Part shown: positions 1 to 8,598 of the stretch, piece by piece
Layout of the letters: each line of letters starts with the position of its first letter
Position numbering within the stretch: the stretch's first letter is position 1
NCBI RefSeq assembly: GCF_026627925.1
Contig: NZ_JAPNLE010000006.1
Span: forward strand, 310,001-374,000
DNA length: 64,000 nt
Reading direction: 5' to 3'
Source of the DNA: Cupriavidus sp. D39
Lineage (GTDB): Bacteria; Pseudomonadota; Gammaproteobacteria; Burkholderiales; Burkholderiaceae
Notes under the pieces: model-generated
The model's database searches: none
What the model was told of the DNA's origin: nothing
The model's input: only the letters and a program-made list of their open reading frames with translations
Program-made: the position numbers and the translations under genes

Positions 1-1
1 C

Positions 2-1816
2 GGCCATACCGCTCATGCCGCGGTCGTGACGCGCATCGCCAGTGTCAACATCGCTGCAGCGGTGACTGTCATGGTGCCGAACTCGCTCGGCCCGTCCGAG
101 CTGCTGGTGCATTACGGTACCGAGGCACAGAAGGACCACTACCTGCCGCGCCTGGCACGTTGCGAGGATCTGCCATGCTTTGCACTGACCTCTCCGTATG
201 CCGGCTCGGACGCCGCCGCAATTCCAGATATCGGGGTGTTGACGCAGCGCGAATGGAACGGCGCTATGACCGAGGGCTTTGCGCTGACCTTTTCCAAGCG
301 CTACATCACGCTGGCGCCGGTAGCTACGGTGGTCGGCCTTGCTTTCAACGCCGTCGACCCGACCCGGCCCGCTGGCACGCAGCAATTGGGCATTACTTGC
401 GCGCTGATCCCGGTGCCGCATCCGGGTCTGCATATTGGGGCACGCCATAGGCCGATGAACAGTGCGTTCATGAATGGCCCGGTGCAGGGGGAAGATATGT
501 TCATTCCACTTGACTGGGTCATCGGCGGCAGTAACAACATTGGCAGGGGCTGGCGCATGTTGATGGAGTGCCTGGCTGCCGGCCGGGGGATATCGCTGCC
601 TGCGGTCGGCGCCGCGTTGCAGCAAACCTCGCTGTATGTCGCCAACGGCTATGCTCGGCTGCGCAATCAGTTCGGTCTGCCAATTCAGCGCTTTCCCAGC
701 ATCGCCGCACCATTGGCGGAAATGGCCATTGATCTGTATGCCACCGATTCTGCGCGGCGGCTAACGACCAGCACGCTCGATCAAGGCGAACAGCCCAGCG
801 TCGCCAGCGCCATCCTGAAATACCATCTGACGGAAGCGGGCCGCCGCGCGATCAACCATGGCATGGACATTCTGGGCGGCAAAGCGATCTGCGCCGGCCC
901 GTCCAATCTGCTGTCGACCGCCTACCGTCATGTGCCTATCTCCATCACCGTTGAAGGGGCCAATATCCTAACGCACGCGCTGATCATCTTCGGTCAGGGC
1001 GCCGTGCGCTGCCATCCCTATGCGCTGAAGGAAATCCAGGCAGTCGAACAACGCAACGTCATTGCGCTCGGCGACGCTGTGCTCGGGCATGGCGGTCACT
1101 TGTTGCACTGTTTCTGGGGCAGTCTGGCCCATGCGTCGCGGGTGGGCAATGTCCCACCGCGATTCGAGCACGAGGCGCGCAAGATTGCCCGGCTTGCCGC
1201 CAAGTTCGCCTTCACCACCGACATTTGCATGGGGGTACTCGGAGGCAAGCTGAAGCGGCTGGAACTGCTGTCGTCGCGGCTGGGCGATGCACTATCTCAT
1301 CTTTACATGGCATGCGCCTGCTTGTGGCGCTACGCCGGGCAACCGGAGGTCGAACTCGATCCCATCGTGCGTGGCGCCATCCGGCACCAGATCTGGCTCG
1401 CCAGCGAAGCCTTGCATGGAGTTTATGACAACGTATCCAATCCAGTGTTGAGGATAGCCGGCAAGATCGCGCTACAGGGACTCAGCCCAATCCACCGCCT
1501 GCGCGATTCGGAAAAGCTTGCGATTGCTGATTCACTCGGCGATCCGCGGGTCATCCGGCGGCTGTGTCCGGATATCGGAATGCCAAGGGCAGGGGGCCTG
1601 CGCGATTTGCATGATTTGCTGGCGCTGGCGCAGGAACTCGGCGAAAAGGAGAGCCAGCGCCTGGCCGGCGAAATTCGCCAGCTCAAAACGCTTGCGGAAA
1701 TCGCCGCCACCTCTTCTGCTCCAAAGGCACTCGCCTTCCTGCGCGCGCTTGACAAAGTGATCCAGGTGGACAGCTTCCCCGCGGACGGGGCGGCTCGACC
1801 GCCTCACGTCTCATAG
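2..1816 (+). CDS. fadE: Acyl-CoA dehydrogenase FadE, C-terminal part (cut by window edge)
   Basis: First step of fatty-acid beta-oxidation: FAD-dependent oxidation of acyl-CoA to trans-2-enoyl-CoA. The frame is open to the left edge, so the in-frame GTG at 26 is not the true start. About 604 residues are visible against roughly 800 for FadE-type enzymes, so some 200 N-terminal residues lie outside. Recognisable blocks are VPNSLGPSELLVHYGT, then PCFALTSPYAGSDAAAIPD typical of the FadE acyl-CoA dehydrogenase core, then the long extra C-terminal domain that separates FadE from short acyl-CoA dehydrogenases. The frame is unbroken to TAG at 1816. No downstream partner is in the same operon. Confidence 0.93.
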   Translation, partial: GHTAHAAVVTRIASVNIAAAVTVMVPNSLGPSELLVHYGTEAQKDHYLPRLARCEDLPCFALTSPYAGSDAAAIPDIGVLTQREWNGAMTEGFALTFSKRYITLAPVATVVGLAFNAVDPTRPAGTQQLGITCALIPVPHPGLHIGARHRPMNSAFMNGPVQGEDMFIPLDWVIGGSNNIGRGWRMLMECLAAGRGISLPAVGAALQQTSLYVANGYARLRNQFGLPIQRFPSIAAPLAEMAIDLYATDSARRLTTSTLDQGEQPSVASAILKYHLTEAGRRAINHGMDILGGKAICAGPSNLLSTAYRHVPISITVEGANILTHALIIFGQGAVRCHPYALKEIQAVEQRNVIALGDAVLGHGGHLLHCFWGSLAHASRVGNVPPRFEHEARKIARLAAKFAFTTDICMGVLGGKLKRLELLSSRLGDALSHLYMACACLWRYAGQPEVELDPIVRGAIRHQIWLASEALHGVYDNVSNPVLRIAGKIALQGLSPIHRLRDSEKLAIADSLGDPRVIRRLCPDIGMPRAGGLRDLHDLLALAQELGEKESQRLAGEIRQLKTLAEIAATSSAPKALAFLRALDKVIQVDSFPADGAARPPHVS

Positions 1817-2403
1817 CTGCAGCGTCGAGAGCAGCCGTGACAGCGATCATTGGGGTTAATCGGCCCAAGTTCCTCTGTTTGCAAGGCTTTCCAGAGTGCA
1901 CCCACAATCGCTTCAGGTCACGGCAACATACCTACCCGCGATTGCGCATCACGCAAGCGGATGGAGGCAGGAGATGCCGGGCGACAGGATCCGCCGCCCA
2001 CCCGGCTACCGCCGCGTTCGTCTTGCCCGATTGTGTGCCAGGCTGTTGCTGCTGTCCCATTGTTGGCTCCAAAAGCGATGACGCGGCGAACTGCCACATT
2101 ACGGGTCCCGCCCGCTATCGCGCATGGGTACGGGCGGAAGTGTCGCTTGCTCTGGTTGCTCCGGGTCGCGTGGTGGTCGGAATTACAAATCCCCGCGCCA
2201 AATTACACGCGTTGCGGAGGAAAGCTCCTGCGGTATGGACCGCGGTTCACTCCAGCTTTGCATGACTGCGGCAGGTATGGTCTTTGCGATTCATGAGAAC
2301 CAGCGGTTCTGCCGCGATGCCGTGCATCGCTCGCGAGCCACATTGTTGTATGGCTGGCCAGGATGAACTGCATGATCACCTTTTCAATTTTTAGGAGCGA
2401 GCA
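1817..2403. other. Intergenic stretch, no gene recognised
   Basis: About 590 bases between fadE and the BON gene. Several overlapping reading frames exist, but their translations are rich in Cys, Arg, His and Pro without family resemblance, as expected for non-coding GC-rich DNA. A T-rich leader with the ribosome site TTTTTAGGAG at about 2389-2398 belongs to the next gene. No terminator with a T-run was seen after fadE. Confidence 0.5.
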
Positions 2404-2856
2404 ATGAAAAGCACTTCACATACCTTGCGTAGGACTTGCCTCGCTGCCGCCCTGGCAGCTGTAGCCGGCGGCGCGTTCGCGCTCGATAGCGGCGGCTTCA
2501 TGCGCATTGCCGCCGACACCACCACCACCCAAGCGGCGCCGATGAACTCCGCGCCTGGCACGCCGGGCCGCGCAGAGGGCGACCGCGAGCAGCGGCCTGC
2601 CGCCGCCAACGCCATGAGCGCGGACAAGGCAGAGCAGGTGGTCGACGACAGCACCATCACGACCAAGGTCAAGACCAAGCTGCTGGCAACTAAGGACCTC
2701 AAGTCCACGGGCATTCATGTGAAGACGAAGAACGGCACGGTCAACCTGAGCGGCTCGGTGCCCACGAAGGAGCAGCATCAGCTCGCGGTGGATGCCACAC
2801 GTAGCGTGGAAGGCGTCAGTTCGGTGAACGACCAACTGAAGGTACTGTCGCGCTAA
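2404..2856 (+). CDS. Exported BON-domain protein
   Basis: A 150-residue periplasmic protein with one BON domain, a fold associated with phospholipid or membrane binding and envelope-stress responses (OsmY/DolP type). Residues 1-27 form a Sec signal (TCLAAALAAVAGGAFA). A low-complexity Thr/Ala/Pro linker follows to about residue 78, then the BON domain with DDSTITTKVKTKLLA, GIHVKTKNGTVNLSGSV and SVEGVSSVNDQLKV. The ATG is preceded by TTTTTAGGAGCGAGCA, a strong ribosome site. It stands alone and resembles the other two BON genes at 5134 and 14291 only in the domain, not in the leader. Confidence 0.9.
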   Translation: MKSTSHTLRRTCLAAALAAVAGGAFALDSGGFMRIAADTTTTQAAPMNSAPGTPGRAEGDREQRPAAANAMSADKAEQVVDDSTITTKVKTKLLATKDLKSTGIHVKTKNGTVNLSGSVPTKEQHQLAVDATRSVEGVSSVNDQLKVLSR

Positions 2857-2920
2857 CCTGCGATAACTCAAGCTCGCGCCGGACGGCGTCGACCTGACGC
2901 TGTTCCAGTAATTGCTACTG

Positions 2921-2942
2921 GCAGGCGGCTACGGCCGCCTGC
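2921..2942. terminator. Strong GC hairpin after the BON gene
   Basis: GCAGGCGGC and GCCGCCTGC form a perfect 9-bp stem with loop TACG, 65 bases after the BON stop codon. No T-tract follows, so it may be a processing or protective stem-loop rather than a classical Rho-independent terminator. Confidence 0.4.
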
Positions 2943-3079
2943 AGCCTTACCTCATAGCCGACGCACAGCTTTATGCGGCCGTTTCCAGCGGATATGATGG
3001 GGACTGAGGCGGCGCCGCTCGCGCCGCGATGAAAGGCGCCATGACCGCATCCCCGGTGCGAAACAACTGCGACTTCTCA

Positions 3080-3397
3080 ATGAAAGCCCTCCGTATCGCT
3101 TCCTTTTTCCTCGCTACAGCCGCGCTATCCGCCCAAGCAGTTCAAGCGCCTGACAGCCAATGGCAGCGCGTGGGGTTGTCGCTATCTGAGCTTGTCGGGC
3201 GTGGTTACAGCATTGCCGCGGTTACGAGCGACTCGCCTCCAAATGGGGTATCAACCGAAACGTTCTACCTTCAAAGGGGCGAAAGCGCGTACAAGTGCAT
3301 CGAAGTTCATGCCATTGATTTGAAGGCAAAAAAGTCTGCAGCGCTTTTTGATTGCTTTGAACTCGTTACGCCCTACGCAACGCCTCGCGCCAAGTGA
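3080..3397 (+). CDS. Small secreted protein of unknown function
   Basis: I chose the ATG at 3080 because it places a normal Sec signal (MKALRIASFFLATAALSAQA) at the N-terminus. The frame itself opens at 3029 and that start is possible. The mature part of about 82 residues contains WQRVGLSLSELVGRGYSI, then AAVTSDSP, FYLQRGESAYKCIEVHAI and ALFDCFELV, with two cysteines that could pair in the periplasm. I do not recognise a named domain. Similar short exported proteins are common in Cupriavidus and Ralstonia. No partner gene is adjacent. Confidence 0.65.
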   Translation: MKALRIASFFLATAALSAQAVQAPDSQWQRVGLSLSELVGRGYSIAAVTSDSPPNGVSTETFYLQRGESAYKCIEVHAIDLKAKKSAALFDCFELVTPYATPRAK

Positions 3398-3525
3398 GTT
3401 AAGTAGGCGGACAGTGCGCTCCGTCTTGCGTCACCCTGCCCAGCCTACCTACACACATTCGACATCCCCGATACCATCCCCACGAAGGCGCGGCTCCTGA
3501 TTGGCCGCCCAAGCGGTGCGGGGAC

Positions 3526-3705
3526 ATGGACTGGTCCGCCGGGGATGTCGACGAATTTGGCCTGGCTGGTGACCTGGAACGAAGCGTTGAGGATGCCATC
3601 GACGACTTCCGCTCTGGTGATGGCCTCGTGCGACTCATGATCGCAATGGCAGAGCCTGATGGCCAGATCCTCGTCGCGATGGGGCAAAATCCCGCGAAGC
3701 CATAG
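3526..3705 (+). CDS. Possible 59-residue acidic protein
   Basis: A short frame beginning MDWSAGDVDEFGLAGDLERS and ending MGQNPAKP. Its acidic, helix-friendly composition looks more protein-like than the surrounding frames. There is no convincing ribosome site and no known family. It may equally be chance, or the end of a decayed gene. Confidence 0.25.
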   Translation: MDWSAGDVDEFGLAGDLERSVEDAIDDFRSGDGLVRLMIAMAEPDGQILVAMGQNPAKP

Positions 3706-3924
3706 TGCACGCAATCACAAGCGTTTCCGGGGACTTGGCGCGCCGGCACGCTCATTGATCGGTCTAAACTGGTTGGGTTCGGTGCCCACCCGAGCTTCGT
3801 CTGTTGAAACGCACCAATGCGCCGCACCGGTCCGGCCAGGCAATCTCTGCCGGTTGTAGGACGCACTCCCATAGCGACGCCTTCATTCCTGACCTAAAAC
3901 CGAGGCATCAGCACCGGCATCAGA

Positions 3925-4180
3925 ATGGAGCCCATCATGCAATCAGGGGTCGAAGACACCCGCAACTTAGGAAGAGCTAGAAGACCTGGATGAAACGGAT
4001 AGGGCCATCGAGCGCTCAGGGAAACGCATTGAGGCACAGGAACCGCGCATTGCGCACTTGAAGAAAGACGGCATAGATAGCGAAAGCGCCGAGAAGCTCA
4101 TAGCCGACATGCGAGACAGCCTCAAGCAACTCATCATGCACCGCGCACTAATCGTCAAGACCATCACGTGCCGGGAGTGA
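3925..4180 (+). pseudogene. Broken small coiled-coil protein
   Basis: The readable part starts at 3971, directly after an in-frame TAG, and encodes 69 residues: LDETDRAIERSGKRIEAQ, then RIAHLKKDGIDSESAEKLI and LKQLIMHRALIVKTI. This heptad-like pattern (I..gE..I..Q...I..L...G.d...A..L...L..l..hR) is seen in a family of short hypothetical proteins of Burkholderiaceae. A plausible start, ATG at 3925 or 3937, lies in another frame, so a frameshift or deletion near 3965 has separated start and body. Confidence 0.4.
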
Positions 4181-4431
4181 TCCCCCAGTCATTGGTCTTT
4201 GATGTGCAGGGCACTCTGATCTCCCCCTTCGCCCCGTCGGTCCACAAAGAATCGGCGGGACATTTTTCTTTCAACAGGGATCAGAGACTGCCAGTACTCG
4301 CGTGGGGGTAGATTTGGGACGGGAAAGCCAAAGACAAGTCAAAGGTGCAGTTCCCTAGGTAGGACGGTGCCCTATGCCAATTATCACCTGCCTCTCCTAC
4401 GCTTCAAGTATCTCCCAAGCGAGGAACTGAG

Positions 4432-4974
4432 ATGCGAAGAGACTTGATCATTTGTGCTGTTCGTGCCGGCTGGGTCCTGAAAGTTTGGGGCGAAGCCATC
4501 GCAATTCTCGAATTCGAAAGGCACGACGAAGCACTGAGCCTCGGAAACACCATAGCGACCCGCCATGGCGTCAACTTAGTCATCGAGGAAGCGAGCGGCC
4601 TGCGCCGGTACATTCAACCGCCGCTCCCTCGGTGGCGCGGCCGGAAAGCCAATGCGTTCTGGTTCGCGCCGCTTGAAAATGGAAACCAACCCCAATGCGG
4701 TGGCCGACATAGGCCAACTCCTAGCACAGATTTTCGCGCGGCTTGCCGGCACCTTGTCTCTACTTGTCATTGGACTGTACGTCACAGATACAACTGCCGG
4801 TCTCACAGACGCCCCTCTGAACAAGGACACCTTGTTCCTCTCAGTCGTGGCCGTTGCCGTGTGGGCAATGTGCGAAGCATCTTGGCGTCACAAGTAGTTG
4901 GCCCGCCCCCGGCCAACTCCCTCCGCGTCGCCGAACCGCGTCGGTACCGGCTCGGTCACTACGCCATGGGTTAG
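4432..4974 (+). CDS. DUF2188-like small protein, reading frame abnormally extended
   Basis: Only the first 60 or so residues look genuine: MRRDLIICAVRAGWVLKVW, FERHDEALSLGNTIATRHG, VNLVIEEASGLRR. This is the DUF2188-like pattern of a W.V strand, an EA helix and a LVI...G strand seen in the intact gene at 7373. After about position 4620 the frame turns into Arg/Pro/His-rich filler overlapping the next gene, so the natural stop has probably been lost by an indel. Function unknown. Other members sit at 7373, 10365 and 11190. Confidence 0.45.
   Translation: MRRDLIICAVRAGWVLKVWGEAIAILEFERHDEALSLGNTIATRHGVNLVIEEASGLRRYIQPPLPRWRGRKANAFWFAPLENGNQPQCGGRHRPTPSTDFRAACRHLVSTCHWTVRHRYNCRSHRRPSEQGHLVPLSRGRCRVGNVRSILASQVVGPPPANSLRVAEPRRYRLGHYAMG
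4652..4897 (+). CDS. Small inner-membrane protein, unknown
   Basis: An 81-residue product. GGAAAGCCA before the ATG at 4652 is a fair ribosome site; an alternative start METNPNAVADIGQ lies at 4679. Two hydrophobic helices are visible, about residues 23-42 (IFARLAGTLSLLVIGLYV) and 62-76 (LFLSVVAVAVWAM), with a short polar loop between them and a basic C-terminus (WRHK). This suggests a two-pass membrane protein. No family is recognised. It overlaps the doubtful tail of the preceding DUF2188-like frame. Confidence 0.5.
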   Translation: MRSGSRRLKMETNPNAVADIGQLLAQIFARLAGTLSLLVIGLYVTDTTAGLTDAPLNKDTLFLSVVAVAVWAMCEASWRHK

Positions 4975-5133
4975 CGCGTCAGCGTGCGAAGCAGACACCC
5001 GTAGCGAGTATCCAGCAGCCTTACCCTCGTAGGCAGGTCCGCATGATCCTGCCGACGAATTCGCCCCATCGTCTCATCCCTGCGTCGGTGGAACGCTTGT
5101 CTTATGAAGGGTGTTCCCTGATACCAGCGAAGA

Positions 5134-5520
5134 CTATTTCTCGACCTCCAAGCCGTCCACCACAGATTGCACGCCCTCCACTGCACGGACGGCGTTCAAG
5201 GCCGTCAGCTTGTCTGAGTCGCTTGGCACATTGCCGTCGAGGTGCACAATGCCGTTTTGGGTACTCACCCGAATCCGGGCCGATCGAAGCCCGGCGGCAA
5301 GAAGCTGAGCTCTCACCTTCATCGTGATCGCACTGTCGGTTAATCTTGCCCTATCGCTTGGTACTTCAGGCGGCACCGGGGTTTCCTGTGGGCGGCTGAT
5401 CGGCGGCGCGCCATCCGTTGCGGCCAGCACTCCGTTCACATCCTCCCAGGCAGCAGCATTACCCAGAGCGGCAAGCAGTCCGACAACACTAGCAAGGCAC
5501 ATCTTTTGAATTGATTTCAT
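5134..5520 (-). CDS. Exported BON-domain protein
   Basis: A 128-residue periplasmic protein. The frame opens upstream at 5736, but the ATG at 5520 is chosen because AGGAGACAGGG sits directly before it and because it starts a Sec signal (MKSIQKMCLASVVGLLAALG). That choice also avoids overlap with the neighbouring gene. The BON domain covers about residues 62-127: LTDSAITMKVRAQLLAAG, RVSTQNGIVHLDGNVPSD and VEGVQSVVDGLEVEK. It is a close paralogue of the frameshifted gene at 14291, sharing the signal-peptide wording and leader. It probably acts in envelope stress or membrane interaction. Confidence 0.88.
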   Translation of the reverse strand: MKSIQKMCLASVVGLLAALGNAAAWEDVNGVLAATDGAPPISRPQETPVPPEVPSDRARLTDSAITMKVRAQLLAAGLRSARIRVSTQNGIVHLDGNVPSDSDKLTALNAVRAVEGVQSVVDGLEVEK

Positions 5521-5696
5521 CCCTGTCTCCTGCTGATTGCATATCTCCGTGGACACGCGCCCCTGCGACTGCGCCCCGAGTGAAGATGACAAGTCCAGTG
5601 TCGCCTTGTGACTTGGAACTGGTCGACCTACATTCGAATCATGCCCGCGCCCGGCAGGTGCGGGACCTAACGCTTCCACGCTCAGGACGCACAAGC

Positions 5697-6008
5697 CTAC
5701 GCAGACCTGCACTTCACCAGTGCCACGATCTCGCATAGTTCAATCTCCACTTCATCACCGATCGCAATTCCGTCAAATAGCCTCAGCGATTCCGCGCGCC
5801 GCCGCATCGCGAAGACGGTCCCTCGCATGATGCCGTCCCTCGCGATAGCCCTGATCGTCACGTTGAGCTCTACTGCCAAGTCTCTACTACTACGCAGCGC
5901 CACCAGGTCAGAAACGCAGGGCTCACATGCGGCGTCCTCCGTCTTCACGGTCGCGCCGAGGAATGTCCCCCCGTGGGCAAACGGTCCCTTTGCGAAGTGC
6001 GAGTCCAT
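5697..6008 (-). CDS. Conserved hypothetical protein, 103 residues
   Basis: Starts at ATG 6008 with AGGAGAGGGCG as ribosome site. Residues 1-20 (MDSHFAKGPFAHGGTFLGAT) are Gly/His-rich. The C-terminal half reads LRLFDGIAIGDEVEIELCEI and looks like a small beta-barrel, similar in feel to cold-shock, PilZ or TRAM-type folds, though I cannot assign one. No signal peptide or membrane segment. The IS630 copy begins about 30 bases upstream of the start and probably removed or replaced its promoter. It ends 177 bases before the BON start at 5520, on the same strand. Confidence 0.6.
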   Translation of the reverse strand: MDSHFAKGPFAHGGTFLGATVKTEDAACEPCVSDLVALRSSRDLAVELNVTIRAIARDGIMRGTVFAMRRRAESLRLFDGIAIGDEVEIELCEIVALVKCRSA

Positions 6009-6038
6009 CGCCCTCTCCTGTTCGTGATTTCGTTGCTA

Positions 6039-6065
6039 AACATGACGACATAAGTATTGCAGCAT
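6039..6065. repeat. IS630 left terminal inverted repeat
   Basis: 27 bp beginning AACATGACG and ending TGCAGCAT, pairing with 7124-7150 in reverse complement with six mismatches. It is preceded by the TA target dinucleotide. Confidence 0.8.
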
Positions 6066-6101
6066 GTATGATTGCGTGGTTACTCTAATGGAGAGGCAGC
6101 C

Positions 6102-7139
6102 ATGCGCAGACTCGAGATTGCAGACGCACAGATCATGCAGTTGGCGATTCGACAGGAGATCGAGCGAAGCGAGGAGTCGCGGTATGACCACCGCCTGCAC
6201 GGGGTGCTGCTGGTCAGCATCGGTTACTCGTGCACTGAAGTGGGCCAGATGTTCGGTCAAGCGGCCACGACAGTTCAGCGATGGGTCCGACGTTTCGAGC
6301 GGGGCGGTTTCGACGGATTGCGGGAAGGTGAACGGCCCGGTCGCCCGCGTGCGTTGAATGACTCGCAATGGCGTCGCATCGAGGCGGATCTGCGCAAGAC
6401 ACCACGCGACTTCGGATTTGAAGCGGGCCTGTGGGATGGGCCCGTTCTATCGGAGCACTTGCGTCAGCGCTATGGCATCAAGCTGGGCGTGCGGCAGTGC
6501 CAGAGGCTGTTTCGCCAGATGGGTTTCCGGCTGCGCAAGCCGCGCCCGCAGGTCGCCCAGTCTGATCCTGTTCGCGTTGCGGCGGTAAAAAAACTGCGGC
6601 GACTGGCAAAGCGCGACGACATTGAGTTATGGAGCCTGGACGAATGCCATTTCCAGCAACACGGATCGCGCTGTCGCATGTGGGTGGCCCCGGAAATCCG
6701 CGATCCGGTGTTGATGCATGCGCCGACGCGAAAGTCGGTGGCATGTTTTGGCGCCGTCAGTCTGAGCACGGGTCGCTTCATCTGGCAGGTATGCCCTGTC
6801 TTCAACGCAGAAACGTTTGCATCCTTTCTTCGCCAACTACTGCGCCATCGACGTCGCGGCAAGCGCATCGTCGTGGTCCTGGACAACGCCAAGTACCACC
6901 ATGCCGTTCTGCTCAAACCGTTACTGCACAAATACAGGCGGCACATGACGTTGTTGTTCCTGCCACCATACAGCCCGCAACTGGCGCCTATCGAACGCGT
7001 ATGGAAACTGACACGGCGCCTGGGGTTACATAACCGGTACTTCGCCACCCTCGTAGAAGTTCTCTCGGCAGTCGACGCCTGCTTCCAGCAATGGAAGAGA
7101 CCAAACGAGGTACTACGACGACTATGCTGCATTATTTAA
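6102..7139 (+). CDS. IS630-family DDE transposase
   Basis: A 345-residue transposase. ATG 6102 follows GGAGAGGCAGCC; the TTG at 6072 lies within the left end and is less likely. The N-terminal HTH region (about 40-95) contains GYSCTEVGQMFGQAATTVQR and WVRRFERGGFDGLREG, typical of IS630. A second HTH follows (LSEHLRQRYGIKLGVRQCQR). The catalytic core shows the first Asp in LWSLDECHFQQHG, the second in VVVLDNAKYHH, and the Glu in PYSPQLAPIERVW. It cuts and rejoins the element at TA sites. The stop lies inside the right inverted repeat. Confidence 0.93.
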   Translation: MRRLEIADAQIMQLAIRQEIERSEESRYDHRLHGVLLVSIGYSCTEVGQMFGQAATTVQRWVRRFERGGFDGLREGERPGRPRALNDSQWRRIEADLRKTPRDFGFEAGLWDGPVLSEHLRQRYGIKLGVRQCQRLFRQMGFRLRKPRPQVAQSDPVRVAAVKKLRRLAKRDDIELWSLDECHFQQHGSRCRMWVAPEIRDPVLMHAPTRKSVACFGAVSLSTGRFIWQVCPVFNAETFASFLRQLLRHRRRGKRIVVVLDNAKYHHAVLLKPLLHKYRRHMTLLFLPPYSPQLAPIERVWKLTRRLGLHNRYFATLVEVLSAVDACFQQWKRPNEVLRRLCCII

Positions 7140-7150
7140 GACGTTGTGTT
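7124..7150. repeat. IS630 right terminal inverted repeat
   Basis: Reverse complement of the left end with six mismatches. It overlaps the last codons of the transposase and is followed by the TA at 7151-7152. Confidence 0.8.
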
Positions 7151-7372
7151 TAACAAGATAGAACCGCAGGAAGCGGACCCGCTTTTCTACGGCTAAGGCT
7201 CCGGCTACCTTCCTCACGCGCATCATTGAAGCGCTACCGCCTATCATCGCCCGCTACCGTGATACCGGCCACCTTGCGTCCCCTTCCTGCTTCGTGTTGT
7301 CGGACGCTACCTGATAGCTGGCATCTGGCCATCAGGCTAGAAGTTGGGGACAAACCACTGTAGGAGACAGCC

Positions 7373-7591
7373 ATGAAAGGAGACATTCATGTGATGCCCG
7401 CAACGGGAAAGCGTTGGGCCGTTGACGTGGAGAGCACTGAGCAAAGCGTGGTCTTTTACGACACACAGCAGGAAGCCATCGCCGCTGGCAAGGTGAAAGC
7501 CAGCCGTGACCAGGTCGAATTACTGATCCATGGCCTGGATGGCCGCGTTCGCGAGCGCAATACGTACGGCCGCAATCCACGAAACATCTGA
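7373..7591 (+). CDS. DUF2188 domain protein
   Basis: An intact 72-residue soluble protein that fills the DUF2188 pattern: a W.V strand (GKRWAVDVESTEQSVVFYDT), an EA helix (QQEAIAAGKVKASRDQ), then VELLIHGLDGRVRERNTYG and the family ending NPRNI. The ribosome site TAGGAGACAGCC before ATG 7373 is nearly the same leader as the BON genes at 5520 and 14291, which hints at shared regulation. Molecular function is unknown. The family is small, single-domain and often occurs in several copies per genome, as here. Confidence 0.82.
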   Translation: MKGDIHVMPATGKRWAVDVESTEQSVVFYDTQQEAIAAGKVKASRDQVELLIHGLDGRVRERNTYGRNPRNI

Positions 7592-7790
7592 GGGTAGGTA
7601 GCTACACTCTCAATCCGCCCTCTATGTGAGAAAGGTGTGGTGTGAGCGCTACGGCCAATAGCAGCCTCCACCAACCCCGCCCGGCCCTTCGTGTAGATGT
7701 CCACCCCCGGGTCCACCTGATTGAGCGCCCAGGCCGGCCGCTCGGCCTCCGGCCCCCTGCACGGCAGACACCGGCACTTCGGATAGAGAC

Positions 7791-8099
7791 GTGCGGATTG
7801 CCACACTCGAGCGACAAGTTGCCTTGTTGACTGCCTCGCATCTGGCCATGCTACACATCGTCGGCAAACTCGGCGGCTTCGGCAAGTGGGCCGCCTTCTA
7901 CGAACACTATGCCGATGCCCGCGCCCAGCTCGACACGTTGGGCGCCGTGCCCGTCGCGACGATCACGCCGGTCTCAACCCCTCCTCCAGAGGGCAAGCCA
8001 CCGAAGCGTCGGCATCTCGCCATACCTCGAAACAGTGTTGCGTGGATCCTGGCGCTCTTACCGCGGCCTTCCTTGACCGGCACCGCGTACACCTCGTGA
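7791..8099 (+). CDS. Hypothetical protein, possibly frame-disturbed
   Basis: A GTG start at 7791 with weak GATAGAGAC upstream. The first 55 residues look protein-like, with a coiled-coil start (IATLERQVALLTASHLAMLH) and an amphipathic helix (WAAFYEHYADARAQLDTLG). The last 40 residues are Pro-rich and then overlap, in another frame, the start of the ParB-like remnant, so the true C-terminus is uncertain. No family is recognised. Confidence 0.4.
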   Translation: MRIATLERQVALLTASHLAMLHIVGKLGGFGKWAAFYEHYADARAQLDTLGAVPVATITPVSTPPPEGKPPKRRHLAIPRNSVAWILALLPRPSLTGTAYTS

Positions 8100-8598
8100 T
8101 CGGGCCGGAGCAGGCGCTCTACATGGTAGACCACCACCACTGGGTGCGTGCAGACCTTGGCACGATAAATGACGCCGCCTTCTGGCATTATATGGTCGCC
8201 AACCAAATGGTTATCCCGATGACGAGCACGGCAAGCGCCGGCCCCTGAGCGAGCTTGCCGGATACCGTCCATCACATGCGCGACGACCCCTACCGCAGCC
8301 TGGCCTTTGTGCAGTTGGCAGGCGGATACCGCAAGGTCAAGCAGGCGTATCCGGACTTCCGCTGGGCAGACTTCTTCCGCCCGTTGGCAGGCGGATACCG
8401 CAAGGTCAAGCAGGCGTATCCGGACTTCCGCTGGGCAGACTTCTTCCGCCGCCACATCGACGGCCCGCGCTCGACACCCGTCACAACTTCGCGGTCGCGG
8501 TTGCCCACGGATTCCGGCTTGCTCACAGTGCCAAGGCACGCAAGCTGCCCGGCTACGTCGGCAGCCTTCCCTGCGGCGTCCGGCGGGCCATGCGATAA
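8050..8598 (+). pseudogene. ParB-like nuclease (ParBc_2 type), multiply frameshifted
   Basis: Pieces in successive frames spell a ParB/Srx-fold protein: VHLVIGPEQALYMVDHHHWV, then NDAAFWHYMVANQMV, then in a second frame the DEHGKRRPLSEL region, then DDPYRSLAFVQLAGGYRKVK and DFRWADFFRRHIDG, and in a third frame HNFAVAVAHGFRLAHSAKAR and LPGYVGSLP. These are the hallmark blocks of the putative ParB-like nuclease family (IGP....hDHHH, DDPYRSLA, F.WADFFR). At least three indels and an internal 69-bp duplication break it, so it is not functional as written. The start region is not clear. Confidence 0.65.
8315..8452 (+). repeat. 69-bp direct tandem duplication
   Basis: Two head-to-tail copies, 8315-8383 and 8384-8452, identical over at least 67 bases. 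The period is 23 codons, so the duplication stays in frame and repeats LAGGYRKVKQAYPDFRWADF. No short direct repeat flanks it except a shared G, which suggests replication slippage or unequal exchange, or an assembly duplication. Confidence 0.9.

Larger units (their letters stand above)
6039..7150 (+). mobile_element. IS630-family insertion sequence, complete
   Basis: 1112 bp bounded by TA dinucleotides (6037-6038 and 7151-7152), the target duplication expected of IS630/Tc1-type elements. The 27-bp terminal inverted repeats match at 21 positions, both ending in TGCAGCAT at the inner side. One full-length transposase gene fills the element. Both ends and the gene are intact, so the copy may be active. 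It sits immediately upstream of the gene at 5697-6008. Confidence 0.88.
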
